Source of the DNA: JAIBAJ01 sp965284645
GTDB taxonomy: Bacteria; Bacteroidota; Bacteroidia; JAIBAJ01
NCBI GenBank assembly: GCA_965284645.1
Contig: OZ260106.1
Coordinates: 4,278,001-4,342,000, forward strand
Direction of reading: 5' to 3'
Length of the DNA: 64,000 nt
Made by a program: the position numbers and the translations under genes. The first letter of the stretch is position 1; each line of letters opens with the position of its first letter. Positions 19,087-27,120 of this stretch are shown one piece after another. Under the pieces are notes generated by a model. That model had not been told where the DNA came from, did no database searches, and saw only the letters and a program-made list of their open reading frames with translations.

Positions 19087-19371
19087 ATGAGCAAAACTGA
19101 AAAGAAAGTTACCAAGCCAACTTCGGCTTCTGCAAGCAAACCAGCCTTCAAAACTGACTTTGCCTTTGGAAAAGAAAACTACATTTTATTGTTGGTAGGT
19201 TTAGCCTTTATTGTGGTTGGATTCATTCTAATGGCCGGCGGTGGTAGCGAAGACCCAAATGTATTCAATGAAGAAATCTTTTCAACCCGCCGTATTACAA
19301 TAGCACCTATTGTGGTATTAACCGGTTTCATCATCGAAATCTTTGCCATTATGCGCAAACCTAAAGACTAA
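19087..19371 (+). CDS. DUF3098 family small membrane protein
   Basis: A 94-residue protein: a basic soluble N terminus, then two hydrophobic segments (YILLLVGLAFIVVGFILMAGG and ITIAPIVVLTGFIIEIFAIM) around a short NVFNEEIFSTRR loop. It is typical of Bacteroidota, located next to ftsX and uppP. Starts one base after the ftsX stop. Confidence 0.88.
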   Translation: MSKTEKKVTKPTSASASKPAFKTDFAFGKENYILLLVGLAFIVVGFILMAGGGSEDPNVFNEEIFSTRRITIAPIVVLTGFIIEIFAIMRKPKD

Positions 19372-19388
19372 GACCAAGCCTCTTTTTC

Positions 19389-20177
19389 ATGTCCTATTTA
19401 CAAGCATTTATACTGGCCGTAATTGAAGGCCTAACCGAGTTTTTGCCTGTTTCGAGCACAGGACATATGATTATCGGTTCCTCTTTAATGGGAATTGCTA
19501 GCGACGAGTTTACCAAGGTATTTACAGTTCAAATTCAATTTGGGACTATACTTTCGGTGGTTTTCCTGTATTGGAAAAAATTCTTTCAAAACTTTGATTT
19601 CAAATTTTACTTCACCCTTTTGGTAGCCTTTATTCCGGCAGCCATATTTGGAAAATTGCTTGGTGAAAAGATTGATGCCTTGCTCGAAAACGTGCAGGTG
19701 GTAGCTATCATGCTGGTTCTTGGTGGTATTTTCTTCCTGTTTCTCGATAAAATTTTCCCCGAAAAAACCACTGAAGAACAAGAAATCAGCTATCCTAAAG
19801 CCCTGATTGTTGGCTTGTTCCAATGTATAGCGATGGTTCCGGGGGTTTCAAGATCGGCCGCAACAATCATTGGCGGACTGTCGCAGGGTTGGAGCCGAAA
19901 ACAAGCCGCTGAATTTTCCTTTTTCCTTGCTGTTCCGACCATGTTTGCTGCCTCAGCCTATAAACTCACCAAGGATTATGTAGTATTAAATGCCGACAAC
20001 CTAAAACTCTTAGGCTTTGGCAATTTGGTAGGATTTGTTGTAGGCATTTTAGCCATTCAGTTTTTTGTAGGCATCATTACCAAATACGGATTTAAAGTGT
20101 TTGGCTATTATCGCATCGCTTTGGGTCTTGGAATTCTGATTTTGATGTACCTCGGTGTAGACCTTAAAATCGTATAA
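19389..20177 (+). CDS. uppP: Undecaprenyl-diphosphatase
   Basis: A 262-residue polytopic BacA-type enzyme that recycles undecaprenyl pyrophosphate to the lipid carrier used for peptidoglycan. Family motifs: EGLTEFLPVSSTGHM (residues 13-27) and PGVSRSAATI around 154, both lining the active site. Its stop is directly followed by the truB start. Confidence 0.95.
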   Translation: MSYLQAFILAVIEGLTEFLPVSSTGHMIIGSSLMGIASDEFTKVFTVQIQFGTILSVVFLYWKKFFQNFDFKFYFTLLVAFIPAAIFGKLLGEKIDALLENVQVVAIMLVLGGIFFLFLDKIFPEKTTEEQEISYPKALIVGLFQCIAMVPGVSRSAATIIGGLSQGWSRKQAAEFSFFLAVPTMFAASAYKLTKDYVVLNADNLKLLGFGNLVGFVVGILAIQFFVGIITKYGFKVFGYYRIALGLGILILMYLGVDLKIV

Positions 20178-20915
20178 GTGAACCCAACTTTTGATTTTGC
20201 CACAGGCGAAGTGCTTTGTATGAATAAGCCTCTAACCTGGACCTCCTTCAATGTGGTCAATTTGGTTAAACTAATTGTAAACAAAAGGTCAGAGCCAAGA
20301 ATCAAAGTTGGCCATGCCGGAACCTTAGATCCCTTGGCAACCGGTGTTTTACTCGTTTGTACCGGAAAAATGACCAAGGAAATTGAGAAGTTGCAAGAAA
20401 TGGGCAAAACCTATACAGGATCCATTTTACTTGGCGCCACCACCCCTTGTTTCGACTTAGAAAAACCAGAGGATGCTACCTATCCGGTATCCCATATTAC
20501 CGACGAATCCATTTTGAAAGCTGCCCAAACCTTTGTAGGCCGCATTGAGCAGGTTCCACCTAGTTTTTCAGCCGCTTGGGTAGATGGAAAAAGAGCCTAC
20601 GATTTAGCCAGAGCCGGACAGGAAGTAGAATTACGTTCTCGAACCATTACCATTGAGGAATTCTCCATTTCAAACATTCAGCGCTTGAATGACCGTATTA
20701 CCTTGGATTTTAAGGTTCGTTGTAGCAAGGGAACTTACATTCGTTCCTTAGCCCGCGATTTAGGTTTTGCCTTGGATAGTGGAGCCTATTTAACGGCTTT
20801 GTGTCGCACGGCCATTGGCCCCTACTCTATTGACGATTCAATTTCACCTGAAAGGTTTAGAGAACTAATGGGCGTTCCACCAGCCGAAAACAGCCAGAAA
20901 TCAAGATTTACCTAA
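20178..20915 (+). CDS. truB: tRNA pseudouridine(55) synthase TruB
   Basis: A 245-residue enzyme forming pseudouridine 55 in the tRNA T loop. It has NKPLTWTSFNVV, then KVGHAGTLDPLATGVL with the catalytic Asp, and KCSKGTYIRSLARDLG-like RCSKGTYIRSLARDLG in the C-terminal half. GTG start immediately after the uppP stop, so expression is coupled. Confidence 0.95.
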   Translation: MNPTFDFATGEVLCMNKPLTWTSFNVVNLVKLIVNKRSEPRIKVGHAGTLDPLATGVLLVCTGKMTKEIEKLQEMGKTYTGSILLGATTPCFDLEKPEDATYPVSHITDESILKAAQTFVGRIEQVPPSFSAAWVDGKRAYDLARAGQEVELRSRTITIEEFSISNIQRLNDRITLDFKVRCSKGTYIRSLARDLGFALDSGAYLTALCRTAIGPYSIDDSISPERFRELMGVPPAENSQKSRFT

Positions 20916-20989
20916 GCGGAGATATTGGAAACACTCTTTGCCTAGTTTTAGGAAAGTAGGTTTTGATAATTCTGAAATTCAAAAAAGCC

Positions 20990-21304
20990 CTATAGTTTTT
21001 CTATTGAGCTTATTTCGATAATCTTTAACGAATTGCCGAATCCACAATTGAACGATTCGTTGGTAAGTTTATAACTCACCTCTACTTCCAAGCTATCCTG
21101 TTGAAATTCGGCAGTTAAATTGGTAGGATGAAAGGTTCCATTTTCCACATCAATTACCCATCCACAGCCATCCACAGCTACATCCCCGCTAAAACGAACC
21201 ATTCCAGCATAGGTGGTATCATTTTTAGAGCACGATGACATAATAAATAAACCTGAGCAAAGAATAAATAGACTGGCCGATTTAAGCAGGTTGGTTGTTT
21301 TCAT
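20990..21304 (-). CDS. Small hypothetical lipoprotein
   Basis: A 104-residue protein with lipoprotein signal SASLFILCSGLFIMSSCSKN. The remainder (GMVRFSGDVAVDGCGWVIDVENGTFHPTNL) is beta-rich with a conserved-looking CGW motif. It overlaps the end of the PaaI thioesterase gene by 23 bases and closes a three-gene minus-strand unit. Function unknown. Confidence 0.75.
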   Translation of the reverse strand: MKTTNLLKSASLFILCSGLFIMSSCSKNDTTYAGMVRFSGDVAVDGCGWVIDVENGTFHPTNLTAEFQQDSLEVEVSYKLTNESFNCGFGNSLKIIEISSIEKL

Positions 21305-21740
21305 TGATTTTTGGCAGACTTGATATGACTAAATTTTGAGTTCCTCTACTGATTACTTTCCCCTCCAAAGTTACAATTTCACAGAACATATTGATGATCT
21401 GTTTCCCTTTTCTCACCACAGAGGCCGTGGCTTGCACCTTTTCACCGCTACGCACAGTTCCAAGCATATCGAGCGAAAGATTTACAGAAACAAAATGCGA
21501 TTCATTACCCATGGCGGCTACGGTCATGCCCATTACATCGTCCATAATGGCGGCATGCGTTCCTCCATGCATAAATCCACCCGGGTTACAAAGTTCATCA
21601 CCAATTTCAAATTCCATGGTAATAAAATTGTCCTCTACTTTAAGAATGGTACCGCCTAAAAGTCCGGTCAAACCTGGCGCTTGGCCTTTTAGTTTAATTC
21701 CGATAGCCGACCTGAAGTAGTCTTTAAATGGATTACTCAC
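21282..21740 (-). CDS. PaaI-type hotdog-fold thioesterase family protein
   Basis: A 152-residue hotdog protein with the PaaI signature GGFMHGGTHAAIMDDVMGMTVAA (around residues 52-74), in which Asn/Gly/His and Asp form the active site. Probably hydrolyses acyl-CoA thioesters. It starts three bases after the upstream lipoprotein stop. Confidence 0.85.
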   Translation of the reverse strand: MSNPFKDYFRSAIGIKLKGQAPGLTGLLGGTILKVEDNFITMEFEIGDELCNPGGFMHGGTHAAIMDDVMGMTVAAMGNESHFVSVNLSLDMLGTVRSGEKVQATASVVRKGKQIINMFCEIVTLEGKVISRGTQNLVISSLPKINENNQPA

Positions 21741-21743
21741 TGC

Positions 21744-22265
21744 TTAATAGTTTATTTTGAAAATAGTTAAAGACAATTTTCCACCATTTTTTTGTTCCGA
21801 GGACTGGTCAACCAACGAAACCGTTACTTGTTTATCCTTATCCTTGTCGTTCCACACCGTATAGCCTTCTTCCACGTGGCTTTCACCATATTTTAAGGTA
21901 TAAAAATCTTTGAATTGTGCAAACAGTTCTTCGGCTCGGGCGGCATCTTCCAAAAAGAAATCAGCCTCGATATCGTAGAGTTTTCCTTCTTCAAAGCTAT
22001 AACCTACCATATAATGTTCGCCTTCATCCAGTTCAAACTCATAGCTAATGAAAGTATTGCCATCTGATTTTTCGCCCAATTTATTGCCTTGCTCAGCCAC
22101 CATCACTTCTTTGGGTGTGGCTCCAATATTTACTCCATGAAATTGACTATCAGGCACTTTTACAATATCCTGAATTTCCTTTCTTTGAATACAAGCGCTC
22201 AAACAGGCAATAAGAAGAAGCGAAAGACCAAGCGACCAAGTGTATAACGTAGAGATTTTCTTCAT
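21744..22265 (-). CDS. Hypothetical lipoprotein
   Basis: About 173 residues from the ATG at 22265, chosen because the lipobox-bearing signal (LGLSLLLIACLSAC) begins there. The body is acidic with a conserved-looking GATPKEVMVAEQ start, a YELDEGEHYMVGYSFEEGKLYDIE core and a C-terminal beta strand. First gene of the unit with PaaI and the small lipoprotein. Function unknown. Confidence 0.7.
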   Translation of the reverse strand: MKKISTLYTWSLGLSLLLIACLSACIQRKEIQDIVKVPDSQFHGVNIGATPKEVMVAEQGNKLGEKSDGNTFISYEFELDEGEHYMVGYSFEEGKLYDIEADFFLEDAARAEELFAQFKDFYTLKYGESHVEEGYTVWNDKDKDKQVTVSLVDQSSEQKNGGKLSLTIFKINY

Positions 22266-22324
22266 GCTAAAAAAGGGCGCAAAGATAAGCTGTAATTGCA
22301 TGCCAATTCCAAATGAATGCAGGA

Positions 22325-22520
22325 TTAGGGGGTGCCCTTTTCGCCCTTAGCTTTTGGTGGCAAAAATAGGCAGAAGTGCAGGCGAAAAGGTCGGGCTTTA
22401 CACTGCAAGTCCTCGGCCCTCTCCGCTAGCGCTTCGTTGTCCTGTGGGCTTTACGTTTCAATCCCTCACCCGGCTTCCCATTTCACTTTCGTAATAGCAC
22501 AGGCATTCGCTTTCCCATCA
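22325..22520 (-). repeat. GC-rich dispersed intergenic repeat, copy 3 (inverted)
   Basis: Begins GGGGGTGCCCTTTTCGCC and contains GGCGAAAAGGTCGGGCTTTACACTGCAAGTCC. Same block order as the 12-kb copies when read on the minus strand. Confidence 0.5.
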
Positions 22521-22869
22521 ATCCTTCTCAATGGGCTGTCTTAAACCCAGATTCTGCCAGAGTAAAGCTGAAATGAATAAAATGGAGAAGGCAATTCTAA
22601 AATCAAATGGAGAAAGGCTAAGTTTTGGAGGTTTTTTGGGGGGGGAATGCATTTAAACCCAAATTCAGCATTAGAAATCTATTACAGCTTCCAACTGCTT
22701 CAAATACAAGGATTTCAGAACAATTTTTGACTTCAAAATAGTTTACTATTCCTTCACCCAAAAATTAACCTGAAACCCTCGTCTTTATTGCATTTGAAAG
22801 CTTCATTACGATTTCTAATGCGTAATCTGAGTTAAATTTAACTGCTATGGAATGAAAAGCAAAGGCCAG

Positions 22870-23050
22870 GCCCCAGTAAAATGCTATGCGGAGGTGTCGG
22901 GCAAGGATAGAGCGTGATACCCCGCAAGCCATTAGCCCCCGGGCATTTTCGGGGGCTAATGGCTGAGGAGTATTAGCGATAGCCTGACCCAACCGCCTAG
23001 GAAAATGTTTATAAACGGTAGAATGGTTTTGGGCGGTTGGGGGCCCGCCA
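22870..23050 (+). repeat. GC-rich dispersed intergenic repeat, copy 4
   Basis: Contains GGGCAAGGATAGAGCG, a strong hairpin CATTAGCCCCCG/CGGGGGCTAATG, and ends GGTTTTGGGCGGTTGGGGGCCCGCC. Followed directly by MITE-like copy 2. The stretch 22,302-23,277 contains no supported gene. Confidence 0.55.
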
Positions 23051-23060
23051 AATTGTATTT

Positions 23061-23210
23061 AACCCAGATTACGCATTAGAAATGCATAAACGATTAACCA
23101 GTTGTAAATCAATTTGTATGGCCAAATTGATAACAACTGTTAAATCGGGGTAAACCCAAATAAATCAAGTAGTTCGGATTAATAAATCCTCCTATTGATT
23201 AATTTGGGTT
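23061..23210 (+). repeat. MITE-like 150-bp palindromic repeat, copy 2
   Basis: Differs from 7162-7311 at only a couple of positions over 150 bp, with the same terminal AACCCAGATTA/TAATTTGGGTT and internal hairpin. Partial ends (AACCCARATT) also occur at about 22,550, 22,657 and 22,820. Confidence 0.8.
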
Positions 23211-23277
23211 TAAAGAAATAAATCAATTACCTACTGTAAAAATTCGCCGGCCACAGATTGTTTATGCAGGTTGTGGG

Positions 23278-24141
23278 TTAAAATAACTCTTCGACATGCT
23301 TTTTGATATTCGAAGCAATTTGAGTAAGGGGTAAATCATTCGCATCTTTTCCAAAGGGATCTTCAATTTCTTCGGCAATCAATTCAAGACTGGCCAACAC
23401 ATAAAATATAAAAACGACCACAGGAATCACGTAATAACCGAGGCTAAAGACAAAGCCGAAAGGGAGGGTCATCACATAGAAGAAAATAAACTTTTTGATG
23501 AAGGCATTGTAGGAGTAAGGAATTGGGGTGTTTTTTATGCGTTCACAGGCCCCACATATATCAGTAAATGATTGCAACTCGGCATTTATTATAATGAATT
23601 GGTCACCCGAAATTTTATTGGTTTTGTACAAATCATTTACTTTTTTAAAAAGGATGGCCGCCACTTGGTTGGGTTTATGCTTTTTGTGGTCGAATGAAAT
23701 GTCGTGGCCTTCAAACAGCGATTGGCTCAAAACCTCGTCTTTCAGATGGTTTGAAAGCACTTCGGCAAAGGCTGGGATCATCTTTTTGAAAAACAAGCGG
23801 TCTTTTTCATCTGTTGAATAAGCGCTCAATTTCAGGGCCAAATTCCGGCTATTATTAACTAGGGAGCCCCACAATTTTCGGCCTTCCCACCAGCGATCGT
23901 AGGCGGTATTGGTTCGATAGGCCAACATTAGCGAGAGCACAAAACCAACAGTTGTATGCAGGAGGGTAAGGTTTTTCACATTGCTTTCTTTGGAAAGTTT
24001 CCAAAATTCTATTTCCAAAAATGCAATTATTCCAGCGTAGGAAGCGATCAAAATCATCATTGGAATCAACTTCCGGAACGTATCCGACTTATGAAATCGG
24101 AAGATAAAGGTAATCCAATCTTTAGGGTTGTAATGAACCAT
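23278..24141 (-). CDS. Bestrophin family ion channel
   Basis: A 287-residue membrane protein of the bestrophin/UPF0187 family, which forms pentameric anion or cation channels. Family hallmarks: MLAYRTNTAYDRWWEGRKLWG (about residues 75-95), the LTLLHTTVGF helix, and C-terminal IEDPFGKDANDLPL. It is the last conventional chromosomal gene before the cassette array, whose distal end begins about 95 bases upstream of its start. Confidence 0.9.
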   Translation of the reverse strand: MVHYNPKDWITFIFRFHKSDTFRKLIPMMILIASYAGIIAFLEIEFWKLSKESNVKNLTLLHTTVGFVLSLMLAYRTNTAYDRWWEGRKLWGSLVNNSRNLALKLSAYSTDEKDRLFFKKMIPAFAEVLSNHLKDEVLSQSLFEGHDISFDHKKHKPNQVAAILFKKVNDLYKTNKISGDQFIIINAELQSFTDICGACERIKNTPIPYSYNAFIKKFIFFYVMTLPFGFVFSLGYYVIPVVVFIFYVLASLELIAEEIEDPFGKDANDLPLTQIASNIKKHVEELF

Positions 24142-24234
24142 ACGAGCTATAACAGATGGGTTCGAAGATAGGATAATACCGAATGGACATTGTGATTAGT
24201 TCAATTTCAGGTTCACATTTTTATGAGAAAATAG

Positions 24235-24356
24235 GACTAACAGCGGCAGATAGCGAATTTACAGATAAAAGTTTATTTAAAGAGCGGCTGCGAAGTTTTT
24301 CACCAAAAATCGATTCGAAGTGCTAAAATGCTTATTGCCTTTGCCCACTATTAGGG
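24235..24356 (-). repeat. attC-like site 1 (decayed, distal end)
   Basis: Retains TAGCGAATTTACAGATAAAA and TTGCCCAC, but the cores are GACTAAC and ATTAGGGG, which no longer match. The first site next to the bestrophin gene. Confidence 0.7.
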
Positions 24357-24379
24357 GTTGTGCCTCTTAGTTTTTTTTT

Positions 24380-24815
24380 TCAAATTCCTATTTCTTCATA
24401 AACCTTGTCCCAAAAAAAGGATTTTATTATTTCTTGGTTCTCCAAAAAAACAAGTATTAAAGTCTCCTTTCTTGTATTTCTTATTCTCGACCAAATAACT
24501 TTTGGTGGATTTCCATAAAGGGTCACCAAATCATAAAAATCGGAATCGAATGATACAATGGTAAAGCGCTGTTGCTTTGCAAATTCCAACTCTCCATATC
24601 GCTTTTATTCTTTTATCCCAGCTTCCTTAAATGGTCGCAGCCTGGAAACAATTCTTCTAGTCTATTGCTACCCTAAAACAAATGTTTTGGTCAAAAAGAA
24701 GTTTACGCTGCGATGATAATGTTATGTTCCTTGTCAGTAGCGTAAGACAATGCGGCTAGTATGTCTTCGTCTTGTCGGCTCCAAGTTGTTGCTGTGACAT
24801 TGTTGTGTACTAATT
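24380..24815 (-). pseudogene. Decayed DUF433 antitoxin / DUF5615 PIN-like toxin pair
   Basis: The C-terminal part of a DUF5615-like PIN-fold protein is readable (FAKQQRFTIVSFDSDFYDL, then YGNPPKVIWSR). Its N-terminal part lies in other frames with stops (KLLFDQNICFRVA, then RLEELFPGCDHLRKLG), so at least two frameshifts are present. Just upstream in transcription order the end of a DUF433-like antitoxin is visible (RQDEDILAALSYATDKEHNIII, stop at about 24,714). This was a toxin-antitoxin pair and is now inactive, in line with decay at the array's distal end. Confidence 0.65.
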
Positions 24816-25142
24816 TTAGGGGAGCCGTTCATCATTAATATTTTCCATTTTGATCGGATTTTGTCTACAGTCAAAAATGGAAACAATTCTAACAATTTGA
24901 TTATTAAACCTATAAATAATTTTATAATTCCCTTCTACCAAATAGCGATATTCAAATTCCCTTGAATCCAGAAGTATTTCCTTTGAACCAATTAATGGAT
25001 TTTTTTCTAACCTAATCGTTTTCGATATTATCCTCTTAACTAACTTTTTTGCTATTCTTTTTCCGGCTGTATCTGAATAATAGTCAAAAATATCTTCTAA
25101 TTGACTTAGCGATCTGTCTGACCATAAAACTTTTATTTCCAT
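24816..25142 (-). CDS. RelE/ParE-type toxin
   Basis: A 108-residue protein of the ParE fold: VLWSDRSLSQLEDIFDYY at the N terminus, KLVKRIISKTIRLEKNPLIGS in the middle, and YRYLVEGNYKIIYRFNNQIVRIVSIFDCRQNP at the end. ParE toxins block gyrase; RelE relatives cut ribosome-bound mRNA. The sequence alone favours ParE. It overlaps its antitoxin gene by 10 bases. Such pairs stabilise cassette arrays. Confidence 0.82.
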   Translation of the reverse strand: MEIKVLWSDRSLSQLEDIFDYYSDTAGKRIAKKLVKRIISKTIRLEKNPLIGSKEILLDSREFEYRYLVEGNYKIIYRFNNQIVRIVSIFDCRQNPIKMENINDERLP

Positions 25143-25375
25143 GAATCTACCTGTTTCAGCAATTGTTTCGCTTCAATAGTTTTACCATTTGCGAAATCAT
25201 CCTCAGATTCATCTACAATTTTATTAAATTGATCTAAAGTCATTGGAGTCAAGACTTCCTCCAATTTTCTTCTTCTTTCTACTTGAAGTAGGTTTTCCAA
25301 TTTGGTAATTAAATCATCATCTGCAACTCTTAGGAATTCTTGCACGAAGTTTAATTTTCTCGCTTGAATGTTCAT
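25133..25375 (-). CDS. Antitoxin partner of the ParE-type toxin
   Basis: An 80-residue helical, charged protein (FVQEFLRVADDDLITKLENLLQVERRRKLEEVLTPMTLDQFNKIVDESEDDFANGK). It is encoded just upstream of the toxin, as is usual, and the genes overlap. The C-terminal half would wrap the toxin. Assigned from context and size. Confidence 0.75.
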   Translation of the reverse strand: MNIQARKLNFVQEFLRVADDDLITKLENLLQVERRRKLEEVLTPMTLDQFNKIVDESEDDFANGKTIEAKQLLKQVDSWK

Positions 25376-25444
25376 TTAAAAAAATTATATTTCAAAGGTA
25401 TGAATAATTCCAATTGACCCCTCCTACTCCGGCAAATCCCTTTC

Positions 25445-25576
25445 CCATAGCGTTCTGGGGGCAGAGGCAGTAAGCGAATTTACAGCAAAAAGTTAATTAA
25501 AAAGGCGATGAAAGTTTTTCACCAAAAATCGATTTGAAGGAAGAAGGTGGTTATTGCAAAGTGGGCTTGGTTAAAT
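25445..25576 (-). repeat. attC-like site 2 (decayed)
   Basis: Begins TAGCGTTCTGGGGGCAGAGG (TAGCG in place of TAACG). The right half is scrambled, with only a weak GTTAAAT core at 25570. Confidence 0.6.
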
Positions 25577-25692
25577 GCGGTATGGTGTTCTTTAGCAGGC
25601 AAGGCCAGTTTTTCAGGTTAGAGCGCTTCTATTATTTCTGAAGTACCTTTGTTTAGCCATAGCAACAATCAGCCAATTACCAGTTTGTAAGA

Positions 25693-25856
25693 TCCAAATT
25701 AATCAATGAAAGGATTTATTTATCCGAACTGCTTGATTTACTTGGGCTTACCACTCCCGAAGAAATTTTGGGATAGTAGTTGCTAACTATTTGGACAAAC
25801 AGATTGAATTACAATTGGTTAATCGTTTTTGCATTTTTTTTTGCCCAAACTGGGTT
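25693..25856 (-). repeat. MITE-like repeat, copy 3 (inverted, decayed)
   Basis: Reverse complement begins AACCCAGTTTGGGC and contains AAACGATTAACCA and CAGTTCGGATAAATAAATCC, all shared with the elements at 7162 and 23061, but with many changes and indels. Confidence 0.6.
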
Positions 25857-25901
25857 AAAAGCTACTTTCTTTTGTCCATTTGATTTTGAAGGGACTATAA
25901 A

Positions 25902-26276
25902 CTATTGGTAGCGATGAGATTTTTCACGAAAATTCATATCGTAAATTGTCATAAGGCCATTTTTGTTTTTAATTACAATATTGTCTCCACAAACATTTTT
26001 TACCCTGTCACCATCGTATAAATATTTACGAGAAATTTCATTAAATTTTTGGTCATAAATGGTTACTCGACTATCCTTTGAAGTCACCACAATCAATTCA
26101 GGCGAGAAACCTGAGAGTTCGTCGCCTTCGAAAAGATATTTATGAGCTATTTCGCTATAATTTGAATTCCACACTGTCAATTTTCCATCGCTTGATTTTG
26201 AAATATCAGCAATGTCTTGACCATAGGATAAAATTGTTGTTAAGGCCAAGGCAGAAACTAAAAGAAACATCTTCAT
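25902..26276 (-). CDS. Secreted hypothetical repeat protein (cassette)
   Basis: A 124-residue protein with a signal peptide (MKMFLLVSALALTTILSYGQ). The body has three similar units of about 35 residues, each ending in a variant of NFNEISRKYLYDGD (SNYSEIAHKYLFEGD, QKFNEISRKYLYDGD, MNFREKSHRYQ), suggesting a small beta-propeller-like or repeat fold. Function unknown. Minus strand, as expected for the array. Confidence 0.7.
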   Translation of the reverse strand: MKMFLLVSALALTTILSYGQDIADISKSSDGKLTVWNSNYSEIAHKYLFEGDELSGFSPELIVVTSKDSRVTIYDQKFNEISRKYLYDGDRVKNVCGDNIVIKNKNGLMTIYDMNFREKSHRYQ

Positions 26277-26420
26277 TTTATTTGAATTTAATTTGTGTTA
26301 CGAAACCATGATTTTCGGGATATGCTCTGATTATCAATGGTTAAAATAACTTTAATGTTATTGTGGTGTGTGGCATTTGTGGTCAACCCTTCAGGAACTT
26401 GTGGTTTATTTAACTTATAC

Positions 26421-26551
26421 AATAGGTTTTGGGTGCAGAGGCAGTAAGCGAATTTACAGATAAAAGTTTATTAAAAGAGCGGCTCGAAGTTTTTCACCAA
26501 AAGCCCTATTCGAAGTGCAAAATCGCTTAATGACCTTGCCCACTGTTAGCA
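26421..26551 (-). repeat. attC-like site 3 (left core decayed)
   Basis: Right core CACTGTTAGCAGC is good (G at 26545). The left core reads ATAGGTTTTGGGTGCAG instead of TAACGTTTTGGGGGCAG. Confidence 0.75.
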
Positions 26552-26558
26552 GCTGGCA

Positions 26559-26903
26559 TTATTTTTTCGTCAATAAGTCAATGGCATTTTGAGGGTCTTC
26601 AACTTCAATGATTAGTCTTTGGAATGACTCGTCCTGCAACTCCACCACTATACTTTTCTTATGGTCTGATACATCACAAAAGATTGTCCCACTGTTTACA
26701 TAATATGTCCCTGCCGTAATAAGTCCCGGTATATGTGTACCCGGTATTCGCAAGCCCATAAGCCAGTCGAGACTTTTTTCATTAGGATAGGCTTTAATCA
26801 CGTTCTCAACAGGAATTGTTAATTGACTGCGGAATGCCCATAGTTTGTGCAGTCCTTGAACTTCAAAAATGAAATTGTTTTCTTTCTTTTCTATTGTTAC
26901 CAT
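26559..26903 (-). CDS. Hypothetical PH-domain-like protein (cassette)
   Basis: A 114-residue soluble protein, beta-rich, with VQGLHKLWAFRSQLTIPVENVIKAYPNEKS, then GTHIPGLITAGTYYVNSGTIFCDVSDHKKSIVVEL and a final helix (DPQNAIDLLTKK). This order of strands, the IPG-ITAGTY segment and the C-terminal helix resemble bacterial PH-like domains. Assignment by pattern only; function unknown. Confidence 0.65.
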   Translation of the reverse strand: MVTIEKKENNFIFEVQGLHKLWAFRSQLTIPVENVIKAYPNEKSLDWLMGLRIPGTHIPGLITAGTYYVNSGTIFCDVSDHKKSIVVELQDESFQRLIIEVEDPQNAIDLLTKK

Positions 26904-26930
26904 TGTAAATGAAATTATTGATGTTAGTGT

Positions 26931-27062
26931 TATCGACGTTCTGGGGGCAGATGCAGTAAGCGAATTTACAGATAAAACTTAATTCGAAGAGCGATATTAA
27001 GTAAACCACCAAAACTCAATTCGAAGAGCAAAATCGCTTATTGCATTTGCCCCTTGTTGAAC
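26931..27062 (-). repeat. attC-like site 4 (degenerate), left flank of element copy 1
   Basis: Starts CGACGTTCTGGGGGCAG and ends GCCCCTTGTTGAAC (G at 27056). The interior is clearly altered compared with other sites. Identity with the second element copy begins exactly at GTTGAAC. Confidence 0.75.
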
Positions 27063-27120
27063 TAAACCTTCGGTAGCTAAAAAAGCCAATGCCTATCTTT
27101 CGGGGATAAAAATAATCAAT

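Noticed and set aside
22765..22992. A 75-residue ORF in the 22.3-23.2 kb gap
   Set aside because: It lies across the dispersed repeat and MITE end fragments and encodes no plausible protein.
1..24150. Reading the left 24 kb as part of the same mobile region
   Set aside because: It has conserved housekeeping operons (accA-fbp, ftsX-uppP-truB, prfB, rnpA-yidD) and no attC sites.
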